NCBI GenBank assembly: GCA_916048095.2
Contig: OU696579.1
Span: 4,346,735 to 4,410,734, forward strand
Length of the DNA: 64,000 bases
Source of the DNA: Sacculina carcini
Taxonomy: Eukaryota; Arthropoda; Thecostraca; Sacculinidae
Reading direction: 5' to 3'
Shown: in pieces, positions 35,178 through 43,492 of the stretch
Layout of the letters: each line of letters begins with the position of its first letter
Position numbering within the stretch: the first letter of the stretch is position 1
Translations under genes and position numbers: made by a program
Notes under the pieces: generated by a model
Databases searched by the model: none
The model's input: the letters and a program-made list of their open reading frames with translations, nothing else
Told to the model about the DNA's origin: nothing

Positions 35178-35628
35178 GTCAGTGTGTGTACTGTGTAGTG
35201 TCAGTGTGTGTACTGTGTAGTGTCAGTGTGTGTACTGTGTAGTGTCAGTGTGTGTACTGTGTAGTGTCAGTGTGTGTACTGTGTAGTGTCTGTGTGTGTA
35301 CTGTGTAGTGTCTGTGTATGTACTGTGTAGTGTCAGTGTGTGTACTGTGTAGTGTCTGTGTGTGTACTGTGTAGTGTCAGTGTGTGTACTGTGTAGTGTC
35401 TGTGTATGTACTGTGTAGTGTCAGTGTGTGTACTGTGTAGTGTCAGTGTGTGTACTGTGTAGTGTCAGTGTGTGTACTGTGTAGTGTCTGTGTGTGTACT
35501 GTGTAGTGTCTGTGTGTGTACTGTGTAGTGTCAGTGTGTGTACTGTGTAGTGTCAGTGTGTGTACTGTGTAGTGTCAGTGTGTGTACTGTGTAGTGTCAT
35601 TGTGTGTACTGTGTAGTGACTGTGTGTT
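35178..35628. repeat. 22-bp minisatellite, about 20 units
   Basis: The unit TGTCAGTGTGTGTACTGTGTAG (given here in two parts: TGTCAGTGTGTG and TACTGTGTAG) repeats head to tail about 20 times with very few variants. Writing CAG units as A, CTG units as B and CTG units with TGTATG as C, the order is AAAAABCABACAAABBAAA, then a CAT-type unit and a decayed end. The near identity suggests recent expansion. Confidence 0.93.
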
Positions 35629-35730
35629 GACTGCATGATTCACGATTGCATTGCAGTTTTGTTTGCACAGTCATTTTGTGGGTGTATTTGTTGTGTTTGT
35701 TTACTTTGGGCAATCGCTCACCACGTACTC

Positions 35731-36010
35731 CAGTGGTTCTTAACCTTTTCAAAAATCAGGTTAGTCCTCGCACCCCCTGGATTTTGATAGCTATATGATA
35801 AATATAAAAATACAAAGACGTAACAACAAAAGTTATCTATTCAATATTCATGCATACAGCTTAAAGCTCATTTGAGAAAAAACTGTTTACGGAAGTATAT
35901 AAAGCATAGGTAAAACATTTTTTTCTTTAATTTTCACAAGAATCCTCGCATACCTTGAGAACTAGTTTCGCACCGCTTAGGGGTTCGAGCACCTCCTCTG
36001 AGAACCACTG
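35731..36010. mobile_element. MITE with CAGTGGTTCTTAACC ends, hAT-type, 8-bp TSD
   Basis: The left end CAGTGGTTCTTAACC mirrors the right end GAGAACCACTG. Flanking 8-mers ACGTACTC (35,723-35,730) and ACGTACGC (36,011-36,018) agree at seven of eight bases, as expected of an ageing hAT target duplication. It is 280 bp, AT-rich and non-coding, and related to the MITE at 12,645-12,980. Confidence 0.88.
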
Positions 36011-36195
36011 ACGTACGCCTTTTGTTGTATACATTGTGTCTACATGTGCGCACACGCATACTGCTAACCCCTCCTCTCACATTATCTCTCTCTTTCACTC
36101 GCTTTCTGCCGTACTCACTGTTGTTCTATTTCCACTTCGCTCCCGTATGATGACGTCACTGTTCCCAGCTGGTTGAATTTTCGCTGTGTGCGTGT

Positions 36196-36196
36196 A

Positions 36197-36273
<77 letters not shown>

Positions 36274-36274
36274 A
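36196..36274. repeat. (TG)n microsatellite in intron 6
   Basis: About 80 bases of TG with one or two TA interruptions, lying 1 kb upstream of exon 7a. Confidence 0.95.
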
Positions 36275-36620
36275 GGCTCAAATTGGCGAGGTTATTTGAC
36301 GCGCATTCAGATGAATGTTTTTTAAGAGCACACGCATGCAGTGTTTTTGAATAGCACACGTTTGTGTGTATGTGTGTGTGCATGTGCGCAAGAGTGTGGA
36401 ACAATCAATAGACAGTTTGCCTGTTCCAGTACACGAGCTCAGTGAAAACATGATGACATTTTTCCATGCGTAGCACGAAGTGTTCAGGAGTGGTAGTTAT
36501 GGCAAATTTGTCTTGCTATGGACTTCAGCATTTCATATTCCTCGATATCAACTTCCATGACAACGTGCTCAGTAAATCAATTACTAGTGTGACCATGCCT
36601 CTTGCTACTTGGGTGTAGAG

Positions 36621-36866
36621 CAGAGCCGTAGCAACCGCCCCCGTACTCCGTACCGGCCGGGGGGGCCCGAATGCTTCAAGTATGATATTAATATGTATCA
36701 TATTTATTATGTATAGTCTTTACCTTTTTGCTCAGATGTTTTCACCTGAGCTTGTATCATGTGATTATGTCTAATAAATAAATTCATTATTTGGTGCTAT
36801 ATTTATAATGGAGCCCCAAGTGTTGCCTTCGGGGGGTGGGCCCCATAAGTCCTCGCAACTGCTCTG
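36621..36866. mobile_element. MITE with CAGAGC ends, 8-bp TSD (hAT-type)
   Basis: The left end reads CAGAGCCGTAGCAACC, and the right end is its approximate reverse complement (CTCGCAACTGCTCTG). Identical 8-bp direct repeats GTGTAGAG flank it at 36,613-36,620 and 36,867-36,874. G/C-rich ends (CCGGGGGGGCC and GGGCCCC words) enclose an AT-rich core. Non-coding, 246 bp. Confidence 0.88.
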
Positions 36867-37275
36867 GTGTAGAGTAAATGTGCTTTATCTTATCTTGGCG
36901 TACATATGCGTATACATACATACACATACAAAGCTAATATAAACGTTTTATACTTTATGGGTGTGCCTGTCAAATTTTCCCCTAGGTTTCATTTCTGGAC
37001 TGGTACACGTTTATTTGTATTGAACAAATGCCTTTTTCTGACACCTATTTACTAATTGATACGTTTACGCGTGCTGTTTCGTGCGTAGTGGGCGGCTTCT
37101 CTGTGTTCTTATTTTATTTTTGTTTGAGTTTTTGTTGCCGTACTTATGCCAACTCAGTTATGTTGATCGCATGTTGGAGTGGGGCTATTTTGTGGGTGCC
37201 GATGAAGTTTATGCATGTACCTGCTCACCGACAACACTGATTCACACGTGCACACGCTCACAAATGCGCGCGCAG

Positions 37276-37456
37276 GTGTGGCAGTGCGGAGGAACGCTGG
37301 AGATTGTGCCGTGCTCGCGCGTCGGTCATGTGTTCCGTGACAAGTCGCCGTACACATTTCCTGGCGGCATTTCGAATGTGGTGTTGAAAAATGCTGTGCG
37401 CGTGGCCGAGGTGTGGATGGACAAATGGCGCCACTTCTACTACGAAATGAACCCAG
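37276..37456 (+). CDS. GALNT: GALNT exon 7a (alternative): catalytic loop, version a
   Basis: Encodes residues 362-421 plus one base: [20 protein letters not shown], then [11 protein letters not shown], then [15 protein letters not shown]379 (VGHVFR) is the third metal ligand, and the RxxxPYTFPGG stretch is the mobile loop over the active site. It is 181 nt, phase 0 to phase 1, exactly like exon 7b. The two are 39 of 60 residues identical. The acceptor is CGCAG after CA/GC-rich sequence; the donor is CAG|GTAACG. Both key residues and splice sites are intact, so this is not a dead duplicate. Confidence 0.93.
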
Positions 37457-38526
37457 GTAACGTGCCCGGCATCACACAACCAAGGGTTGCTTGACGAGAA
37501 CGATCGAGCGTCTTGTGGGGATGCAGAAACGGCTCTGCATGGGTTCACACATCTGCGGTGTGGTCTTCTCAAGGTGTCAACATGTTGATATCTCGCACTT
37601 AGTACTCGACTGTGTTGGTCTGAAGACTGCCTCGATGCGAATTGAGGCTGATGGGTCTGGCACAGAAGTTTTAACCGACGCCCATTTCTCGTGGTCATTT
37701 GCGTATATAGTTGGGCTCGTCAAATGAGCGGTATATTTTGTGACTGTGACTATCTGGTCTTCAATTGAGCGGTATATTTGTGATTGCGACTCCATCTGGT
37801 CTTTGTGTATTTTCAATCGCCAGTTGACTTTAGGTCATGATCGCGGCATGGTCTTGATTGTCATCTCTTGATGTGAACATTTCTGGAGACAGACAATGTT
37901 GAGGCTTGATGTCTTGAATTGACAGTCCATCTGATATTTTCATCACAGACGCGACTTCGCTTAATTTCGACTACACTTGATTGGACCAGAATAATTTTGC
38001 TCAGTTGTCAAACTTGACTGAGTTTTCCCTGCTGGTATCTCTCAGGCATCAGCTCTTCTGCACCCATTGGTCTTGTGCAGTGCTTCGTGTAACTTTTGTT
38101 ACAATGATTTTCCTGCCTGTAAGCACACGCGAGATAGTAGGTAAATGGATGTGGCTTTGCATGTGTTTTATTGTTGCACTCGTCCGCAAAGGTAGTATGC
38201 ATGTGTTTGTGTGTATTTCCATGCACGCTTGCAGTTTTACGTTGTTAGTATGGATTGCGCGCTTGTTTTTCCTTCATGCTACAGGTGTTACGATGCGCAC
38301 GGTGTCAGGTAAATTGTTCGTGGGTATCATTCACACTCACACACAGGGCAGGATGTTCACGTGTAAATGTGAATATTCGATTGATGTGAGCTTGTTGAAC
38401 CGTAGGAGGCTGATGTTTCTGTGTGTGTTCGGATACTGCACTTATGTCGGCCGTTGTTCTGACTGTAATGTATTCTTGATGTATACACCCGAACATGCAC
38501 ATTCTCACACGCACTCACACTGGCAG
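37457..38526. other. Intron between alternative exons 7a and 7b
   Basis: 1,070 bp of non-coding sequence with no transposon recognised. A GCGGTATATTTGTGA-type word is repeated near 37,728 and 37,767. The last 200 bp contain several CA-rich patches (38,333-38,347, 38,498-38,520). Confidence 0.7.
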
Positions 38527-38707
38527 GTGTGGCAGTGCGGCGGTGTGCTGGAGATTGTGCCGTGCTCGCACGTGGGGCACGTGTTCCGAAAGTCCACGCC
38601 GTACACGTTTCCCGGCGGCACGGCGCGCATCGTCAACGGCAACAACGCACGACTGGCGGCCGTTTGGCTGGACCAGTGGCGCGAGTTCTACCTGGCCATC
38701 AACCCAG
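38527..38707 (+). CDS. GALNT: GALNT exon 7b (alternative): catalytic loop, version b
   Basis: Encodes an alternative residues 362-421: [20 protein letters not shown], then [11 protein letters not shown], then [36 protein letters not shown] matches the GALNT1/13 consensus more closely than exon 7a does. Length, phases and both splice sites (GGCAG and CAG|GTGCTC) mirror exon 7a. Either exon joins exon 6 to exon 8 in frame; both together, or neither, would shift the frame because 181 is not divisible by three. Confidence 0.95.
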
Positions 38708-38868
38708 GTGCTCATCCCTCACGCTCCCAACAGTCCCCTCTCCCCTTCTTGGTCGTCTATTTCATCGTCATCGGCGGCGGCGTGTTTGACTGTTGACTGT
38801 AACTTGCTCAGCTGGACACTCACCCTTGATCATGAAGGCTCGCAGAACCCGGACCGTTGCCGCCGGCG

Positions 38869-38940
<72 letters not shown>

Positions 38941-40164
38941 GGGAGTTGGCGTGGGGTCTAGCTTATCTGTTTTACCTATTAGTTTGTAGTTCCGTTGCCT
39001 GTGATCTTTGCAATTGATTAATTCCGGGTGTTTTTTCGCTTTGTCAATACTGGTAGCACTCGAGTACGGGCGTAATGAAACAAGGCCGGTCTAGTATGCA
39101 CCATGCCACGGTGGCACGCTGACTCATTCAGCTCTCCATTGCCGTCTTGTTGGCTTGTGTCATTATCATTGTGCGTGTCCGTTGTGCCTGTCTCATTCCT
39201 TCAGTGAGTGCCGGTGAAGTTGGAGCGTAGTCTATGGGGCCTCAGTTAATCCACGCTCAGTCATCTTCCTTGGGGCCTCAGTTAATCCACGCTGTCATCT
39301 TCCTTGGGGCCTGATTTGCTGATGCGACTTGCATCAACGGATTACACCGACTTCATTCTTCATCTTCATTTGTTTGAAATGACTTTCCTTGTTGCTTTTG
39401 TTTCGTCGGTTTTTGGTTGCGTTTTCTGGCGGATGGTTATTGTTTGTTTCTGTATTCGTCACCGGATGACGTGTTTTAATTTGGCTTCTTGTTTATGCAT
39501 CTTGTTTGGTTGCTTCCTGTCTAGTGTGCGTGTCACCGTGAGATAAGCCCTTGTTATAGCTGCGGTCAGGCCGTGTTTACGAGCGGCGGCTTATTCTGCA
39601 CTACTGAGATTGTGCAATCATTCGCCACCACATGCTTGCTCTTGTTTGACGTCACTTTCTTTCGTTTCGTCTGCAAAAAGTTTTTTTACAGTTTTAATGT
39701 GTTTTTGTATAGTTTGCCTTATTCTTTCGTTTTATTTTGTTTTTCCTGGTTGAGTGCTGAGTTTTCCCTCACAAATATCAACTTGCATTTTTGCAGCACA
39801 ATTGTGTCATTTGATTAGCTTGTCATTTTGTGTAACCATTGTCAAGGGATACATCAGAAATCCACTTTATTTCGATTTATTATGTGTTTTAATGTGTCAG
39901 CTTTCTTTCTCTGTTTAGCATGATCTTCTCATGAATCTAGCAATCATACTGAAATTCGACCACGGCATTTAATATGGGATCATACTGCATATGTTATAAT
40001 TGCGTTTCCTGCTACCTGCATGACCTCATGAGGTCCCCTTAAGTCTGTTTCATACCATTCTCGGAGTGATGACTTGTCCATTGTTCTAGATAGCGTGTCT
40101 CGAGTCTTGATGCTTGAACCAACACACGGCTGGCGCAATTGTTCATGTACAACTGTTTGCACAG
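38708..40164. other. GALNT intron 7
   Basis: Non-coding. An (AT)n run lies at 38,873-38,935. A roughly 35-bp unit (GGGGCCTCAGTTAATCCACG) is duplicated near 39,237 and 39,272. The rest is T-rich without recognisable elements. Confidence 0.7.
38873..38935. repeat. (AT)n microsatellite
   Basis: Pure AT run of about 62 bases. Confidence 0.95.
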
Positions 40165-40304
40165 GGGCGCGCAACGTTGACATGGGCGACATTTCCGAGC
40201 GGTTGCGTCTGCGGGAACGACTGCACTGCAAATCATTCCGCTGGTACCTGGAGAATGTGTACCCGGAGTCTCAAATGCCCCTCGACTACTACTTTCTTGG
40301 AGAG
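40165..40304 (+). CDS. GALNT: GALNT exon 8: end of the catalytic domain and linker
   Basis: Encodes residues 422-468: [19 protein letters not shown], then [15 protein letters not shown], then [19 protein letters not shown] is a strong family hallmark just before the lectin domain. The acceptor is GCACAG; the donor is GAG|GTGACA. The phase 1 entry accepts either exon 7a or 7b. Confidence 0.95.
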
Positions 40305-41178
40305 GTGACACACACAGACGCGCACACAGGCGCAAGAAATATGTTAGATATATGTATAATATGAAGTGTGAACGTCTAGCTGTGCTCTTGTTGCCCCGTG
40401 TACTCACAACCTGCATCCATGCATATCCAGTTTTACAATCACTATTGCTCGGTTGGAAGTTAGGTATTTCCTGTGTTTAGCATATTTAAATTGTAAGTAA
40501 AAAGTGCTTGTAAGGTCACTTTCAATAGAGTCTTATTATGTGTTGTTCATCTCAAGTGCATTCTGCCTTATCATGTACTTGTTTTCGTTTAGCACATAAA
40601 ATGAGTTTATCCCGGAATATATCCTGTCTGCAAAATCGTGCATGTTCAATCTAAGTTTAATTCGACTCTAATCGGTTGATTCCATTTCATCAAGTACACT
40701 TCCAAAATTCTCTATTCTACCGGCAGTTATGGTATTTTCCAAAGTGACTCTTCAAAACTTTTGAAGAGCTTTTGAATTTTACTTTTGAATAAAAATTATA
40801 ATTATAATATATAAGTTACAAAATTTAAGAAGTAAATCGCGTCGTACTCACCAAAGCTGTTCCGTTCACTATTTTCCAGCTTATCAAAACCATTTATCAG
40901 GTTTCCAAAAAACGTCTGACCTTGCATGCTTTGCTGCTATTCTGTCTTTAAAAGTTTCTAAGGTCATGTAACAATCTGCTTATATGCAGCCATGACAGTA
41001 ATAAGATGAAACACGAACATTACGAACACATGCTGGACAGCGGCAAGTTGGACGACAAGTGTGTATCTGCGAATTGAGTCACGTGGGCCACCATTCCGCA
41101 ATAAATCATCCCGTCAGCAAAAACCTAGTTCTCGACCTTGTTTTCCGCACCTATACGAGCTATGTATGTCTGCGCGCG

Positions 41179-41215
<37 letters not shown>

Positions 41216-41221
41216 CTGCAG
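40305..41221. other. GALNT intron 8
   Basis: Non-coding and AT-rich. It ends in a (TA)n(TG)n block at about 41,179-41,215 placed directly before the exon 9 acceptor. Confidence 0.7.
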
Positions 41222-41320
41222 ATTCGTAATGATGATAGTCAACAGTGTCTGGACACGATGGCTCGAAAGGCGGGGGAACCGATTGGTGCCGGCTACTGTC
41301 ACAATCAAGGCGGTAACCAG
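41222..41320 (+). CDS. GALNT: GALNT exon 9: lectin alpha repeat
   Basis: Encodes residues 469-501 (IRNDDSQQCLDTMARK, then GYCHNQGGNQ). The CLD motif that binds GalNAc in ricin-type lectin repeats is present. The acceptor is CTGCAG behind a TA/TG repeat; the donor is CAG|GTGCCT. Both ends are phase 0. Confidence 0.93.
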
Positions 41321-41610
41321 GTGCCTGTCGATACCTGCAATGCACCCTCGTTTATTCATTCACTTGTTTCAACTGATGTGTCACAAATGTCCGCTCGGAG
41401 ATGTGTTATGTTAGTGCAATCTCACGACACTTGCGTGATGGACCACTCACTTGAACGATAGACTGTGCGTGGCAACTATAACCCTTTCTCCAGAAGATAT
41501 CAAAATATGTCCATAGAAATTGTTGACTGTTCTGGAACTTTGTGATTCGCTAGTACGTTACATGCACCTTATTATATGTATGTACGTATGTGTGTGTGTG
41601 TGTGCATCAG

Positions 41611-41745
41611 GTCTTTGCGTATACGAAGCGCGGCCAGGTGATGTCGGACGATAATTGTCTGGACGCGGTGGCTGGCGAGAGCGTGGTCAAGATGATCCGC
41701 TGTCACGGCATGGGCGGCAACCAGCACTGGAACTACAGCAACACG
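41611..41745 (+). CDS. GALNT: GALNT exon 10: lectin beta repeat
   Basis: Encodes residues 502-546 (VFAYTKRGQVMSDDNCLDAV, then CHGMGGNQHWNYSNT), with CLD and a QHW that fits the QxW motif. The donor is ACG|GTGCTG, weaker than the others. If it is not used, the frame runs on for nine residues to a stop at 41,773-41,775, giving a protein lacking the gamma repeat. Splicing to exon 11 restores the full family length and is the better model. Confidence 0.9.
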
Positions 41746-41789
41746 GTGCTGTTGCTTTCCAACTACAACCACTAGACACAACGGCACTT

Positions 41790-41824
<35 letters not shown>

Positions 41825-42052
41825 TTACATACATATATACACACAGAGATATATACATACATACATATGTGCAAAACACACAACGTCGGTGCAATACCAC
41901 CGCAAACACGTGCAATATCGTGTGCCACCACTGCTAGCATATGTTGTAATACCATCGAGTTATATTGTTGAGAACATTTCCCTGGTCTCTCACATACCAG
42001 TAGCGCATGTAGCGAAATACAATGTGTATGTGTGTGTGTGTGTGGCATACAG

Positions 42053-42196
42053 ACGCATCATTTGATGCACATGAGTTCAGGCCAGTGTTTGGCGCATTCT
42101 CGGGCGGCGGGTGGCAGCGTGCTACTGCAGGCTTGCTCGCTGGACAGCGCGTCGCAACGCTGGATCATGAAGAGCCACTTCCGCTGGCAGGCTTGA
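42053..42196 (+). CDS. GALNT: GALNT exon 11: lectin gamma repeat and stop
   Basis: Encodes residues 547-593: HLMHMSSGQCLAHSRAAGG, then LLQACSLDSASQRWIMKSHF and a TGA at 42,194-42,196. The order QCL...C...QRW aligns with the GALNT gamma repeat. The Asp of CLD is Ala here (CLA), so this repeat probably does not bind sugar. The acceptor is TACAG after a TG repeat. The exon is found only by reading past the stop that follows exon 10. No clear AATAAA was seen in the next 500 bases. Confidence 0.88.
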   Translation, partial: THHLMHMSSGQCLAHSRAAGGSVLLQACSLDSASQRWIMKSHFRWQA

Positions 42197-43323
42197 CACG
42201 CCAACACGCTGGTGCTGCTACAAAACAGATACATACCAACATCCAGCGGGCGTTGGCTCAATTTCCCAGCCACGTGTTGTTATCGAATTGATTGTGAATA
42301 GTGTCGTTTGTGTTTGTCGGGGGTTTTCCATGTAGACACGTACATATCAGGCGATGGTTCACTTGTTGATGTATGCGCGTGTGTGAGTGTCACACCCGAC
42401 TCTTGTTTTTGTTGTATCTGGTGTTGTTAAGATGTTTTTCTAAATGTGTGTGTTTGTGCGCATGTGTATAGGGTCTTTGTGTCTCTAGGTGTGTATGTTT
42501 GTGCACTTGTGTGTGTGTGTATAAGGCATGTGCGCCCATTATCAGCATATATGGATGTGTTGTACTTATCTCGCTGTGTGTGTATGTGTGTGTATGTTAA
42601 TGAGTGTGTGCTAGTGCCAAATTTTGTTTAGCCATACTTTTTTATTGGTGTTTAGTTTGTTGATGTCCGGAAATTATCGCATCAGAGACATTATCTAGTT
42701 TCACAAATGTCTGCTTTTTAGCGGTTGCCAGCTGGTCACCTCCGCCCTTCCTCCATGGCTCGTTTCTCATTTTTCAAGACGGGTCGTCACTGTACCGCTT
42801 CTGCAGTCACACTTGATTTTTTCTACCTGTGTGCGTGTGTATGAATGTCGCCGGCTTCGACGTACACATTGAAATTATTGGAGAATTTGTCTGTTTAGTC
42901 AAGTGGATTATACGTGATTATTAATCGGTCATGAATATTCACACCGACACCCGCCAGTTTGTCTGTGAGCACACCAATGACAGCGCCAACATTCTGTACT
43001 TTGCACGAGCCGCTCACGAAACACGTGTGCGCGTGCGCATTCGTCCAGAGTGTGAATACATATTTTCGCAACACACCAACCTATCCACCCAGATACACAC
43101 AGCCAGACACCTGCGCGCACTTTGTATAAGGTATTTTAAGTCATAGATCGTATTATAATATTGAATTAATTGCAGCCACTTGACGTTTACATGTACTCTG
43201 ATTGCTGAGAAATTTACGACTAAGATTACACGATTTTTCAGGAGAAAGTGGGCTGGGCAATATCGGATGCATCAATGCATTCACGTGCAAACACCTGTCT
43301 AAAAAGTGTGCTCATTTGGTGAC
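42197..43323. other. GALNT 3' UTR and intergenic sequence
   Basis: Non-coding, with TG-rich patches at about 42,440-42,610. The 3' end of the transcript cannot be placed. No other gene is seen before the copia element. Confidence 0.6.
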
Positions 43324-43492
43324 TGTTGACATATTTATTCTAGGTAATCAACGAAAAATTCATCTCAAAACAATACCATATATTCCCTCACGCAAGATAC
43401 ACCGAACAACACGAGATGCGCCAAACACAATCATACATTATACATATAGTTGCCAATTCACGGTGGATTTCGCCAAATGTTTTCACACAACA
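43324..43492 (-). repeat. 3' LTR of the copia element (169 bp)
   Basis: Begins TGTTGACATATTTATTC and ends CACACAACA on the + strand. Matches 52,134-52,302 over its full length. Confidence 0.95.

Larger units (their letters stand above)
34760..37275. other. GALNT intron 6 (upstream of the alternative exons)
   Basis: 2.5 kb holding a 22-bp minisatellite (35,178-35,628), two hAT-type MITEs (35,731-36,010 and 36,621-36,866) and a long (TG)n run (36,196-36,274). No other gene is seen. It ends in a CA-rich stretch before exon 7a. Confidence 0.75.
7496..42196 (+). other. GALNT: Polypeptide N-acetylgalactosaminyltransferase gene (GALNT1/13- or pgant5-like), full span
   Basis: The product should transfer GalNAc from UDP-GalNAc to Ser/Thr of mucin-type proteins in the Golgi lumen. 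Joined GT-AG exons give 593 residues, within the family's usual 550-640. In order: short cytosolic tail and membrane anchor (about 13-33), variable stem (34-115), GT-A catalytic domain with the metal-binding DAH motif (244-246), the WGGEN motif (351-355), the metal-ligand His of VGHVFR (379), and a C-terminal ricin-type lectin domain (about 465-593). Exon boundaries were chosen from consensus splice sites, continuous frame and co-linearity with the family; all junction phases agree. Coding positions: 7,496-7,914; 22,822-22,988; 32,693-32,900; 33,814-33,924; 34,316-34,415; 34,682-34,759; 37,276-37,456 or 38,527-38,707; 40,165-40,304; 41,222-41,320; 41,611-41,745; 42,053-42,196. The N-terminal TCRIVVITSLVWLLVD stretch points to the GALNT1/13/pgant5 branch. 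Assignment to the family is very secure; the exact orthologue is inferred. Confidence 0.95.

Noticed and set aside
35178-35628. Possible CRISPR array
   Set aside because: Units are contiguous 22-mers with no unique spacers, in animal intron DNA; this is a minisatellite.
37276-37456. Exon 7a as a dead duplicate of exon 7b
   Set aside because: Splice sites, frame, exact length and all catalytic residues are kept, which is unlikely for an unused copy of this divergence.
37981-38796. A 271-codon open frame that includes exon 7b
   Set aside because: Only the part from 38,527 to 38,707 matches GALNT. The upstream part is intron translated by chance, and a consensus acceptor precedes the match.
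42931-43146. A 71-codon open frame after GALNT
   Set aside because: No recognisable motif, no splice or initiation context, and a composition like the surrounding non-coding DNA.
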